A model generated the notes under the pieces. It did no database searches and was not told where the DNA came from. It was given only the letters and a program-made list of their open reading frames with translations. Made by a program: the position numbers and the translations under genes. From DATMNI01 sp963817515 (GTDB taxonomy: Bacteria; Acidobacteriota; Terriglobia; Bryobacterales; Bryobacteraceae): 64,000 nt of DNA. The stretch lies in the NCBI GenBank assembly GCA_963817515.1, contig CAWFPJ010000023.1:558001-622000 (forward strand). Reading direction: 5' to 3'. Numbering within the stretch: the stretch's first letter is position 1; every line of letters starts with the position of its first letter. Positions 43,231 through 51,957 of this stretch are shown here, in pieces.

Positions 43231-43732
43231 TTTCTCCCTGTCCCGCGGCAAAGTGGTACGAACCCAGCACCAGCCTCAAAACAATCCCCAGCTCATCGGA
43301 ATTGCGCGGCGCGTAAACCATCACCAGTGTCTCCGGCATAGCGCCCAATCGCGCCGCCGGATGCTGCTCGGCCCACTCCTGATGAACCGCGCGCTTCCGC
43401 AGATCGGTCGGCAGGGTCAGATGTATGCTGCCTTCGGGCGGTGGATGCAGATGGCAGAATTCATGGCCGTCAATGAAGGCGCTAGGCGGCCCGGCGGCAA
43501 ACGCGTCCGGCAAACTGAGGGCCCGGCTCTCCGGCGACGCCATCCGGCTCTGTTTGGCTCGAACATTGGGAAAGCCCAGGCACTGGCTGAAAAGTTCCTT
43601 GACCATCTCTACCGGCGGCCACTGATCCAGTTGCACGTAAGGCAAGGCCCAGCAGCTCCTGGGACGTGGGCCCTGCCTCAGCGGTAATTGCAAGGCCAGA
43701 TCGGCCTCGGACAAAGCAAAAGCGGTTTTCAT
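43223..43732 (-). CDS. Luciferase-domain-like (DUF5519-type) protein in the lasso locus
   Basis: 169 residues from ATG 43732 (an open frame extends to 43807). The C-terminal part matches the family with the conserved segment DGHEFCHLHPPPEGSIHLTLP and then VHQEWAEQHPAARLGAMPETLVMVYAPRNSDELGIVLRLVLGSYHFA, the 'luciferase' domain (PF17648) found alone or near biosynthetic genes. Biochemical function is unknown; the His residues (HLHPP) are conserved. Its stop overlaps the start of the cyclase gene, so both are translated together. It may be a tailoring or helper protein of the lasso system, which is inference from context only. Confidence 0.65.
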   Translation of the reverse strand: MKTAFALSEADLALQLPLRQGPRPRSCWALPYVQLDQWPPVEMVKELFSQCLGFPNVRAKQSRMASPESRALSLPDAFAAGPPSAFIDGHEFCHLHPPPEGSIHLTLPTDLRKRAVHQEWAEQHPAARLGAMPETLVMVYAPRNSDELGIVLRLVLGSYHFAAGQGENG

Positions 43733-43873
43733 GCAAACAGGTTCTTCCACAACTCTACGCCCCGAAGACCTTGCGCAAATCCCGCAACTCAGCCACCCGC
43801 TTCTCACCAGATCTGATAGTCGACAGATCCCCTGTTTCTATCCGCGAGCACTCTCCTGGTCAACATCCTGACC

Positions 43874-43905
43874 GGTAACGCCGGCGGTCGAAGCCGCCGG
43901 TTCTT
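43874..43905. repeat. Palindromic intergenic element, copy 2
   Basis: Identical over its 32 bases to copy 1 at 41204. The two copies flank the cyclase and luciferase-like genes, about 2.7 kb apart, in the same orientation. Confidence 0.8.
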
Positions 43906-43910
43906 GCCCT

Positions 43911-43940
43911 GGTAACGCCGGCGATCTTGTCGCCGGTGCC
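43911..43940. repeat. Palindromic intergenic element, related copy 3
   Basis: GGTAACG is followed by CCGGCGA-TCTTG-TCGCCGG, the same frame with a compensating base change in the stem and a different loop. Such compensation suggests that the hairpin, not the sequence, is kept. It lies directly after copy 2. Confidence 0.75.
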
Positions 43941-44031
43941 TCTCGCAGCATGGCCATCGCGAGACCTGCCCAAAATGTACAGAAAATCACGTGCTATAGT
44001 AGTCCTAGTACCTTTACAGCAAGGAGCTCTA

Positions 44032-45522
44032 ATGCAATCGAAGTCGCCCGCCATCGCATTGATTCTCTTAGCTTTTTCCTCTGCGTCCGCCCAGTCTCCC
44101 ACCATAGGCAATTGCAGCGTCCTTCCTGCGGACAATATCTGGAACACTCCGGTCGACCAACTCCCCGTCTTCACCAGTTCAGCCGCCTGGGTCACCACCA
44201 TCGGCCCCACCAAACCCGTGCACGCCGATTTCGGCTCTGGCCTCTACAACGGAGCGCCTATCGGCATCCCCTACGTAACCGTGCCCGGAACCCAGACCAA
44301 GTACCCCGCAGCCTTCACCTACGCCAGCGAAAGCGACCCGGGCCCTTACGCCATTCCCCTGAATGCGCCCATCGAAGGCGGCAGCCAGAGCACCGGAGAC
44401 CGCCACGCCCTCTCCATCGATACCGATCACTGCATCCTGTATGAGCTCTACGCCGCCTATCCCCAGGCCGCCAGTTGGACCGCCGGGTCGGGAGCGATTT
44501 TCAACCTGATCTCAAATGCCCTGCGCCCCTCCGGGTGGACCTCGACCGACGCCGCCGGCCTCCCCGTCTTCCCCGGCCTCCTTCGCTACGACGAAATTGC
44601 CGCCGGCGAAATCAGCCACGCCATTCGCTTCACCGTACCCCAGACGCAGCACGCCTTTGTCTGGCCCGCCCGCCACTCCGCCTCCAGCCTGACCGGCACC
44701 CAATATCCCCCGATGGGCGCCCGCTTTCGCCTCCGCTCCGGCTTCGACATCTCCGGCTTCTCCGCGGCCAATCAGGTGATTCTCCGCGCCCTCAAGAAAT
44801 ACGGCATGATGCTGGCGGATAACGGTTCCGCCTGGTACCTTTCAGGCGCGCCCGATTCCCGGTGGGACAATGACGATCTTCACAACCTCGGCACCATCCA
44901 GGGCTCCAATTTCGAAGCCGTCGATGTGTCGGGCCTGATGGTCGATCCCAACTCCGGCCAAGCCAAGCAGTCCACCTCAGTCACCGTCAGCGTGACCCCG
45001 TCCGCCGCCACCGTCCCGGTTAACACCACGAAACAGTTCACGGCCGCCGTCACCAACGTCTCCACCCAGACCGTCAACTGGAGCGTCAGCGGCGCCCCCG
45101 GCGGCAACTCCGCGGTCGGCTTGGTCAGCACCACCGGGCTCTATACCGCCCCCGCTGTGCCTCCGTCCGGTGGAACCGTCGCCGTGCAAGCTGCCAGCAC
45201 CGTTTCGCCTTCCGCCATCGGCGCCGCCACCGTCACCGTCACGGCCCCGCTCCCCGCGAAGCCCACCCTGGCCTCGTTAACACCAAACAAGGCCGCCCGC
45301 GGCGCCACCGTAAATGTTACGCTCACCGGCACCCACTTCACGTCCCCGGCGACCGTTGCCGTTCAGGGCACCGTCATCACTGTGAGCAACGTAGTGGTTG
45401 TCAATTCGACCACCATCACGGCCACCTTCCGCATCAGCCGGACCGCCGCCCGCCGCTCACGCGATACATCCGTAACCACTGCGGCCGGGACCAGCAACGT
45501 CCTGCCTTTCACCATCCAATAG
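44032..45522 (+). CDS. Secreted protein with C-terminal Ig-like and IPT/TIG-like domains
   Basis: 496 residues from ATG 44032, with AAGGAG six bases upstream; the frame is open from 43927. Signal peptide MQSKSPAIALILLAFSSASAQ. The first ~300 residues form a domain of unknown function with NIWNTPVDQLPV near the N-terminus, YASESDPGPYAIPLNAPIEGG, DRHALSIDTDHCILYELYAAYP and YPPMGARFRLRSGFDISGFSAANQVILRALKKYGMMLADNGSAWY. Then come an Ig-like domain (VTVSVTPSAATVPVNTTKQFTA, WSVSGAPGGNSAVGLVSTTGLYTAP) and a TIG-like domain (PTLASLTPNKAARGATVNVTLTGTHF). I do not recognise the first domain's activity. It is probably anchored or released outside the cell. Three palindromic elements lie upstream. Confidence 0.7.
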   Translation: MQSKSPAIALILLAFSSASAQSPTIGNCSVLPADNIWNTPVDQLPVFTSSAAWVTTIGPTKPVHADFGSGLYNGAPIGIPYVTVPGTQTKYPAAFTYASESDPGPYAIPLNAPIEGGSQSTGDRHALSIDTDHCILYELYAAYPQAASWTAGSGAIFNLISNALRPSGWTSTDAAGLPVFPGLLRYDEIAAGEISHAIRFTVPQTQHAFVWPARHSASSLTGTQYPPMGARFRLRSGFDISGFSAANQVILRALKKYGMMLADNGSAWYLSGAPDSRWDNDDLHNLGTIQGSNFEAVDVSGLMVDPNSGQAKQSTSVTVSVTPSAATVPVNTTKQFTAAVTNVSTQTVNWSVSGAPGGNSAVGLVSTTGLYTAPAVPPSGGTVAVQAASTVSPSAIGAATVTVTAPLPAKPTLASLTPNKAARGATVNVTLTGTHFTSPATVAVQGTVITVSNVVVVNSTTITATFRISRTAARRSRDTSVTTAAGTSNVLPFTIQ

Positions 45523-45551
45523 CTTTTTGAAGTGGTGAAGCAGACGGGTGG

Positions 45552-45571
45552 GGCAGACGGTTTCGTCTGCC
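45552..45571. repeat. Perfect 8-bp stem hairpin in the 45.5 kb intergenic region
   Basis: GGCAGACG-GTTT-CGTCTGCC is a perfect inverted repeat 30 bases after the stop of the secreted protein. No T-run follows, so it is more likely a REP-type or 3'-end stabilising hairpin than an intrinsic terminator. Confidence 0.6.
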
Positions 45572-45695
45572 TTGTGAAGTTGTGGGGCAGCCTTGTACAA
45601 ACAGTGTCCTCTCCCCACATTACGAAATCTCAATCTAAATTGAATTGACCTGCCCCTGTCAACGGGCTTATACTCCAGCCACAAGGGGTAGTCAC

Positions 45696-48600
45696 ATGCA
45701 TACGCAAGTTTCGAAGAGTCGAGTTGTATCTTTTTTGGCCTTTTTTGGTTTAACATGTGCATTTTTGACAGTGGGATTGTTGCGCGCGGACGTAACCGGC
45801 ACGATTCTCGGCAACGCCCGCGACTCGTCTGGAGCCGCTCTGGTAGGGGTCAACGTCTCGGCCACCAATACCGAAACCAACCTCCACGTGCAGGCCGTAA
45901 CCGACGCTGCCGGAGAGTTCCGCTTCCAGTCTCTTCCGGCGGGAACCTACAAAGTGGAGGCCACCCTCAACGGATTCCAGAAATTCGTCACCGATAACAT
46001 CGTGTTGAGTGTCGATCAGCAGCGCCGCGTGGATATCCCGCTCAAAGTCGGCAGCGTGCAGGAAAGCGTCGAAGTCAATGCCGCCGCAGTCCAGGTGGAG
46101 ACCACCAACACCCAGTTGGGCACCGTGATCGACGAAAAGAATATCCTGAATCTGCCGCTGAACGGCCGCAGCTACATTGACCTGCTGTCGATCCAGGCCG
46201 GTGTGGCTCCCGAGTCGGCGGCCACCGGGCTCATCTCCGTCAACGGCCAGCGCGAAGCCTCGAATGCATTCCTGGTCAACGGCGGCGATGTCAGCGAAGG
46301 CCGGACCAATGGCGCCGCGGTCATCCCCAATCTGGACTCGGTGGCCGAGTTTCGCCTCATCACCAACAGCTTCGACGCCGAGTATGGCCGCTTCAGCGGC
46401 GCCATCATGAACGCCATCACCAAGTCCGGCTCGAACGGCTTCCATGGCTCCGCCTTCGAGTTTCTCCGCAATAGCGATATGGATGCCCGCGGCTTCTTCG
46501 ATCAGTCCGTGGCCGTGCTCAAGCGCAACCAGTTCGGCTATGCCGTGGGCGGGCCGGCCCTCAAGAACAGACTTTTCTGGTTCACCGATTTTCAGGGCAC
46601 GCGCCAGAGCCAGGGCGCCTCGGGCAGCATCAGCCAGTTGCCCAGCGCCAACCAGCGCAACGGAATTTTCTCCCCCAGTGACTTGAGCGGAGTGGTCAGC
46701 GGCCCCTATTGGGCGCAGGTGCTCTCGCAGCGTTTGGGCTACACCGTCACGGCCAATGAGCCTTACAGTTCTGCCAGCTGCACCAGCACCACCAACTGCG
46801 TATTCCCCAACGGTATAATTCCCAGCAGCGCGTTCTCGCCGATTGCGGTCAACCTGCTCAAGAATTACATTCCTCTTCCCAACAATGGGGCCAACAACTT
46901 TATTCCGCCTAGCGTGGTCAGCACCAGCAGTGACAACAAAGCCGGGCAGCGCGTCGATTTCGTTAACAAGAAGACCGGCAACTGGTATGGCTACTACCAC
47001 TTTGACGACTCCACCGCGTTTACTCCCGGCACCTACGGCGCGGCCTTTGGAAACTTCGGCAGTTCCACCCCCAGGCGCGCTCAGCAGGGCGTGCTGGCGA
47101 ATACTCTCACCATCGGTCCCTCAGCGGTAAATGAAGCCCGCGTCGATTTCACCCGCGTCGCTTCCACCTCCAACCAGCCCACGGATTCTCCCGTATCGCT
47201 CTCCAGCCTCGGCTTCGTCACCGGACCCGGCACCCTCGGCATCATCAACTCCGGGCCGGACTCCTGGCAATCCGTGCCGCCCATCTCGCTATCCGGCCAG
47301 ATCAACTTCAATTTCGGCCGGGTTATCAGCGCCACCGGCCAATTCAACAACACCTGGCACGCCTCCGACAGCTTCTCGAAGATCTGGAGAACCCACGCCT
47401 TCAAGTTCGGCGGGGACTTCCGCTACCTCCAGATCAACGAGCGCAATATCTACGCCCCCAACGGCAACTTCACGTTCGATGGATCGCAGACCGGCGAAGA
47501 CGTCGCCGATTTCCTACTCGGAGCATCGGCCTCCTACGTCCAGGCGGCGGTTCAGGTTCTGGACTCGCGCACCAAGTACGGCGCGGCGTTCGCGCAGGAC
47601 TCCTGGCGCGTCACTCCTAACTTCACGCTGAATTATGGGTTGCGCTGGGAAGTCAGCATGCCCTGGTATGACACGCAGGACAAGATCGAGACCATCGTAC
47701 CGGGCGTGCAATCCACTCAGCTTCCCGGAGCGCCCAAAGGCTGGCTGGTCCCAGGCGACCCGGGTCTGCCCGGCGGCGGAAAGATTCCCTCCACGCTCGC
47801 GCCTACCACTTACAACAATTTTGCCCCGCGGCTGGGCTTTGCCTGGTCTCCCAACGCTTCGGGCGGCATCCTGGGCAAGCTCCTGGGCGGGCCCGGAAAA
47901 ACCAGCATCCGCGCCGCCGCCGGAATCTACTACACCGCCATTCAGGACGCCGGCCTGTTCGTCGAAGTGGCCGATGCGCCGTACGGCCTCTTTTGGGTAA
48001 GCGAATCCCCCGTACTGTTCGACCAGCCCTTCAAGACTCTCTCCGATGGCTCTTCCCAGACACAACGCTTTCCGTTCAACCTTCCCATACCGGGCTCGGC
48101 AGCCATCAAGAATCTGGACTGGTCCGTCTTTCTGCCCATCACCGGTTCGCCGGGATATCTGCCCGGCAATAAACTCCCTTACGCCGAGCATTTCAACTTT
48201 TCCATCCAGCGCCAGCTCGCCTCAAGCACGGTGATGACCGTGGCTTACGTCGGCACCGAGGGGCACAAACTCTTCGCCCAGTACGAAGCCAATCCGGGCA
48301 ATGCCGCCCTCTGCCTGAGCCTGCGCGGAACCGGAGTGGCCCCGGGAACTACGCAGTGCGGTCCCAACCAGGAGAATACGACCTTCACGCTTCCTAACGG
48401 CAGCCAGGTCCTCGGAACCCGCGGCCCGCTCGGACCGGATTTCGGAAGCAATACCTACGAATCCACCAACGCCAATTCGGATTACAATTCCCTCCAGGTC
48501 ACAGTCGAGCGGCGCGCCAAGAATCTCACCTTCCTGGCGGCCTATACCTTCAGCAAGGCCATGGACAACGCCTCCGCGTTCAGCACCATGAATTTCTCGA

Positions 48601-49166
48601 ACTTCAGCCTGAGCCGGGCTCTGTCGTCGTTCGACGCCACCCACAACTTCGTCGTCAGCTATAACTACAGCCTGCCCTACGACCGGAACGGCGGCGCGTT
48701 TCTGAGACGGGCGACAGAAGGCTGGAGCCTGAACGGCATTACGCGATTTGCCACCGGCTTCCCCATCGCCATCTCGCAGACCGGAGACCGTTCCCTCACC
48801 GGCGCCGGCGGCGTCGATCACCCCGATTACATCGGCGGCCTGGTGATTACGCAGGACGTGAAAGACTCGCCCAATCACCAGTACTTCAATAAAACCGCCT
48901 TTACCTCTGAAGTGCTGGGCACCATGGGCAACGCCAACCAGCGCTTCTTCCACGGGCCGGGGATCAACAACTTCGACGCCGGTTTGCAGAAGATCACCAA
49001 GGTGCACGAAAGCATGGCCTTGCAGTTCCGCGCCGAGTTCTTCAACGCCCTGGGACACGCCCAGTTCAACAACCCGAGCGGCAGTTTCACCAGCTCCGCC
49101 TTTGGCCAGGTGACCAGCGCCAAGGCCGGACGCATCGGCCAGATGAGCCTCAAGTTCCTCTGGTAG
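45696..49166 (+). CDS. Oar-like TonB-dependent receptor with carboxypeptidase-regulatory domain (copy 2)
   Basis: 1156 residues from ATG 45696, preceded by AAGGGG. Signal peptide with a hydrophobic core (VVSFLAFFGLTCAFLTVGLLRA), CarboxypepD_reg domain (TGTILGNARDSSGAALVGVNVSATNTET to YKVEATLNGFQKFVTDNIVL), plug part with LPLNGRSYIDLLSIQAGVAPES and DSVAEFRLITNSFDAEYGRFSGAIMNAITKSGSNGFHGSAFEF, then a long beta barrel. The end has FRAEFFNALGHAQFNNPSG and MSLKFLW with a terminal aromatic residue. Intact. The downstream DUF1549/1553 + DUF1501 pair on the same strand suggests a shared polymer-related role, as is common in these genomes. Substrate unknown. Confidence 0.88.
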   Translation: MHTQVSKSRVVSFLAFFGLTCAFLTVGLLRADVTGTILGNARDSSGAALVGVNVSATNTETNLHVQAVTDAAGEFRFQSLPAGTYKVEATLNGFQKFVTDNIVLSVDQQRRVDIPLKVGSVQESVEVNAAAVQVETTNTQLGTVIDEKNILNLPLNGRSYIDLLSIQAGVAPESAATGLISVNGQREASNAFLVNGGDVSEGRTNGAAVIPNLDSVAEFRLITNSFDAEYGRFSGAIMNAITKSGSNGFHGSAFEFLRNSDMDARGFFDQSVAVLKRNQFGYAVGGPALKNRLFWFTDFQGTRQSQGASGSISQLPSANQRNGIFSPSDLSGVVSGPYWAQVLSQRLGYTVTANEPYSSASCTSTTNCVFPNGIIPSSAFSPIAVNLLKNYIPLPNNGANNFIPPSVVSTSSDNKAGQRVDFVNKKTGNWYGYYHFDDSTAFTPGTYGAAFGNFGSSTPRRAQQGVLANTLTIGPSAVNEARVDFTRVASTSNQPTDSPVSLSSLGFVTGPGTLGIINSGPDSWQSVPPISLSGQINFNFGRVISATGQFNNTWHASDSFSKIWRTHAFKFGGDFRYLQINERNIYAPNGNFTFDGSQTGEDVADFLLGASASYVQAAVQVLDSRTKYGAAFAQDSWRVTPNFTLNYGLRWEVSMPWYDTQDKIETIVPGVQSTQLPGAPKGWLVPGDPGLPGGGKIPSTLAPTTYNNFAPRLGFAWSPNASGGILGKLLGGPGKTSIRAAAGIYYTAIQDAGLFVEVADAPYGLFWVSESPVLFDQPFKTLSDGSSQTQRFPFNLPIPGSAAIKNLDWSVFLPITGSPGYLPGNKLPYAEHFNFSIQRQLASSTVMTVAYVGTEGHKLFAQYEANPGNAALCLSLRGTGVAPGTTQCGPNQENTTFTLPNGSQVLGTRGPLGPDFGSNTYESTNANSDYNSLQVTVERRAKNLTFLAAYTFSKAMDNASAFSTMNFSNFSLSRALSSFDATHNFVVSYNYSLPYDRNGGAFLRRATEGWSLNGITRFATGFPIAISQTGDRSLTGAGGVDHPDYIGGLVITQDVKDSPNHQYFNKTAFTSEVLGTMGNANQRFFHGPGINNFDAGLQKITKVHESMALQFRAEFFNALGHAQFNNPSGSFTSSAFGQVTSAKAGRIGQMSLKFLW

Positions 49167-49326
49167 GGTAAGGCCGGGTGGCCTGCCGAAATAAATAGCT
49201 TTTTTTCTGAACGTTGCGGCCCGTAACAACCCGCAACATGCACCTTGAAACTTGTGGACTCTGGTGCGAAAATGGTCCACTATACCAACAGGACATATCT
49301 CTGCCCAGGGCAGGAGGAAAAGTACC

Positions 49327-51894
49327 ATGGCGTTTTCAGCACTGAAGCCCACCCGATTGGCTTCGTTTTGCATATCGCTTCTCGCATTGGCCATTCCGGC
49401 CGCCGCGCAACGGGATCCGCTGTTCAAAACTGAAATCCTGCCGGTGCTCGAAAAGAATTGTGTCCAATGTCACGGTCCGAATCAGAAAATGGCCAAACTG
49501 GACCTGAGTTCCTTCACCGGCATGATGGAAGGCAGTTCCAGCGGTCCGGTGATTGCCCCGGGCAAACCGGAGCGCAGCCTGATGTGGAAGCTGATCGAAA
49601 GCGACCAGATGCCCCAGGGCGGCAAGCTGTCCGTCGCCGACAAGCAGCTCATCAAGTCCTACATCCAGTACGGGCGTTTCCCGGCGGCCACCCCCGAAAC
49701 CGAGGCTGCCATTCAGGCTCGCGAAGCCGCCAAGATTTCCCCGGAGAACCGCAACTGGTGGTCGTTCCGCAAGCCCGTGAAATCCCCCGTCCCCGCGGTT
49801 TCCAATTCAGCCCAGGTCCGCACCCCCATCGACGCGTTTGTGGCGGCTCAACTGGAACATAAAGGTTGGAAAATGCAGCCCGAGGCCGACCGGCCCACGC
49901 TCATCCGGCGCGCTTATTTCGATCTGATCGGCCTGCCGCCCACGCCTGCCGAGGTCAAGGCCTTTGTGGCTGACCAGTCGCCCAATGCCTGGGAAAAGGT
50001 CATTGACCACCTGCTGGCATCGCCGCATTATGGCGAACAGTGGGGCCGGCACTGGCTGGACGTGGCGGGCTATTCGGATTCGCGGGGCGATGCCGGCGAC
50101 AGCGATCGCGAAGTCTCCTGGAAATACCGGGATTACGTGATCCATGCTTTCAACAAAAACAAGCCGGTCAATCAGTTCATCATGGAACAGATGGCCGGTG
50201 ACCAGATGGTCAACTACAAGCACTTGAGCATCCCCACGCCGGACCAGATTGAGGCGTTGACGGCCACCGGTTTCATGCGCACCACGGCCGACATCACCGA
50301 CAACCAGACCATCTACGAAGTGGACAAATATTTCGATGCCCAGCAGAAGGCCATGGAGACCAGCCTCACGGGATTGTTGGGTGTCACGGTGCAATGCGCG
50401 CGCTGCCATGATCACAAGTTCGACCCCATCCTGCAGCGGGATTATTACAAGATGATGGCCATCTATCAGCCGGTATTCGATCCGGAAAACTGGCTGCCGG
50501 CGGATCTGAACCACGGGCCGTGGCCCAGCCGGGAAGTCCTGGATATGGACGAAGGCGCGCGGTCGGCATGGATCAAAGACGTGACCAGCAATGATGCCAA
50601 GGCGTTGCGCCGGATGGACGATCTGCTGGAAGCCACCTATCAGCGGTACCGTGCGGAACTGAAGGGCGGCCGGGATATTTCCGACGAAGCCAAGCGGGCG
50701 CAAATCCGCAAGGACATCGAGGCCGATCCGGATCTGGAAGTCGACCGCAACGCTCCCAAGGAGTTCATTACCGACCAGGAGATGGACAAGCGCTTCGCGG
50801 AATTGCCGAAGTGGAAAGACGAGATCCAGGCCAAGCGGTATGCGCGCCGCAACCAGTCCAAGATTCCGCCCAATTACATTGAAGCGTCGTGGGATATTTC
50901 GAAAACGCCGTCGCCCACTTACATTCTGGCGCGCGGCAATTATCTGGCTCCGGGGGCCGAAGTGCAGCCGGGAATTCCGCTGGTTCTGGACAACCCGAAG
51001 CAGCCGCTGGAATTCGCCGATCCGCTGAAGCATCCGGAATGGAACGGCACCAATCGCCGGCTGACCCTGGCCAAATGGATGGTGTCGCCGGATAATCCGC
51101 TGGTTCCGCGAGTCTTCGTAAACCGGGTATGGCAGTGGCATTTCGGGGAAGGCATCGTGCGCTCGGTGGACGATTTCGGCACGCAGGGCGCCAAGCCCAC
51201 GCATCCGGAATTGCTGGACTATCTGACGGTGAGTTTCGAAGAGCATAACTGGGACCTGAAGTGGCTGACCAAGGAAATCATGCTGTCCCAGGTCTATCGC
51301 CAGGGTTCGTCGGAAGTGCCGCAGTACCTGGCGGCCGATCCCGGGGACAAGCTGTTGTGGCGGAAAGCGCCGCTGCGCCTGGAAGCCGAAGTCATTCGCG
51401 ATTCCATGCTGAAGGTGAGCGGCCAGTTGAACGAGAGGATGTTCGGCAAGCAGGAGCCGATTAAGCGCGGCCCGGATGGCCAGTGGCTGGAAGACAACCA
51501 GGGTTCCGGCGCCAACCGCCGCAGCCTGTACCTGGCGCAAACGCGGACGCGCTCGGTGGCCTTCCTGCATGCGTTTGACTGCCCGGACATGACGTCGGAC
51601 AACCAGCCGCAGCGGTTCCGCGCGTCGCTGCCGATCCAGTCGCTGGCGATGATGAATAATCCGCTGGTGATGCGGGCCTCCAAAGCCTTCACGCAGGAAG
51701 TGCTGGAAAAGGGAAAGAACAATTACGAGGAAGCGGTGAAGATCGCCTTCGACGAAGCCTACAACCGGCCGCCGAGCGCCAAGGAAGCGGAAATCGCCAA
51801 GCAGTCGATCGCCGCGGAAAAGGATCCGCAGGAAGGCCTGCGCCTGTTCATCCAGGCGATGTTCGGGGCCAACAATTTCCTGTACGGTTACTAA
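49327..51894 (+). CDS. Planctomycete-type cytochrome protein (PSCyt1/DUF1549/DUF1553), second copy
   Basis: 855 residues from ATG 49327, with AGGAGG about 10 bases upstream. Signal peptide ending in PAAAQ, c-type haem motif CVQCH at 45-49, DUF1549 (RTPIDAFVAAQLEHKGWKMQPEADRPTLIRRAYFDLIGLPPTPAEV, YGEQWGRHWLDVAGYSDSRGD, QCARCHDHKFDPILQRDYY) and DUF1553 (RRLTLAKWMVSPDNPLVPRVFVNRVWQWHFGEGIVRSVDDFGTQG, SDNQPQRFRASLPIQSLAMMNNPLVMRAS). Unlike the copy at 10100 it has no LamG insertion between the two halves; instead a charged helical stretch fills that space. Followed 63 bases later by its DUF1501 partner. Molecular function not established. Confidence 0.88.
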   Translation: MAFSALKPTRLASFCISLLALAIPAAAQRDPLFKTEILPVLEKNCVQCHGPNQKMAKLDLSSFTGMMEGSSSGPVIAPGKPERSLMWKLIESDQMPQGGKLSVADKQLIKSYIQYGRFPAATPETEAAIQAREAAKISPENRNWWSFRKPVKSPVPAVSNSAQVRTPIDAFVAAQLEHKGWKMQPEADRPTLIRRAYFDLIGLPPTPAEVKAFVADQSPNAWEKVIDHLLASPHYGEQWGRHWLDVAGYSDSRGDAGDSDREVSWKYRDYVIHAFNKNKPVNQFIMEQMAGDQMVNYKHLSIPTPDQIEALTATGFMRTTADITDNQTIYEVDKYFDAQQKAMETSLTGLLGVTVQCARCHDHKFDPILQRDYYKMMAIYQPVFDPENWLPADLNHGPWPSREVLDMDEGARSAWIKDVTSNDAKALRRMDDLLEATYQRYRAELKGGRDISDEAKRAQIRKDIEADPDLEVDRNAPKEFITDQEMDKRFAELPKWKDEIQAKRYARRNQSKIPPNYIEASWDISKTPSPTYILARGNYLAPGAEVQPGIPLVLDNPKQPLEFADPLKHPEWNGTNRRLTLAKWMVSPDNPLVPRVFVNRVWQWHFGEGIVRSVDDFGTQGAKPTHPELLDYLTVSFEEHNWDLKWLTKEIMLSQVYRQGSSEVPQYLAADPGDKLLWRKAPLRLEAEVIRDSMLKVSGQLNERMFGKQEPIKRGPDGQWLEDNQGSGANRRSLYLAQTRTRSVAFLHAFDCPDMTSDNQPQRFRASLPIQSLAMMNNPLVMRASKAFTQEVLEKGKNNYEEAVKIAFDEAYNRPPSAKEAEIAKQSIAAEKDPQEGLRLFIQAMFGANNFLYGY

Positions 51895-51957
51895 CCGAGC
51901 CGACGAATAGCCACGGTAAGGGAGTGGTATGAAAGATGTACCGGGAGAGAAGAAGCC

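Noticed and set aside
45750..47000. Minus-strand frame of 416 codons opposite TonB copy 2
   Set aside because: Antisense of conserved TonB coding sequence; no homology-like motifs.
49172..49209. Terminator after TonB copy 2
   Set aside because: GGCC-GGGT-GGCC is followed by a T-run only after about 20 bases, so the hairpin and T-tract are not adjacent.
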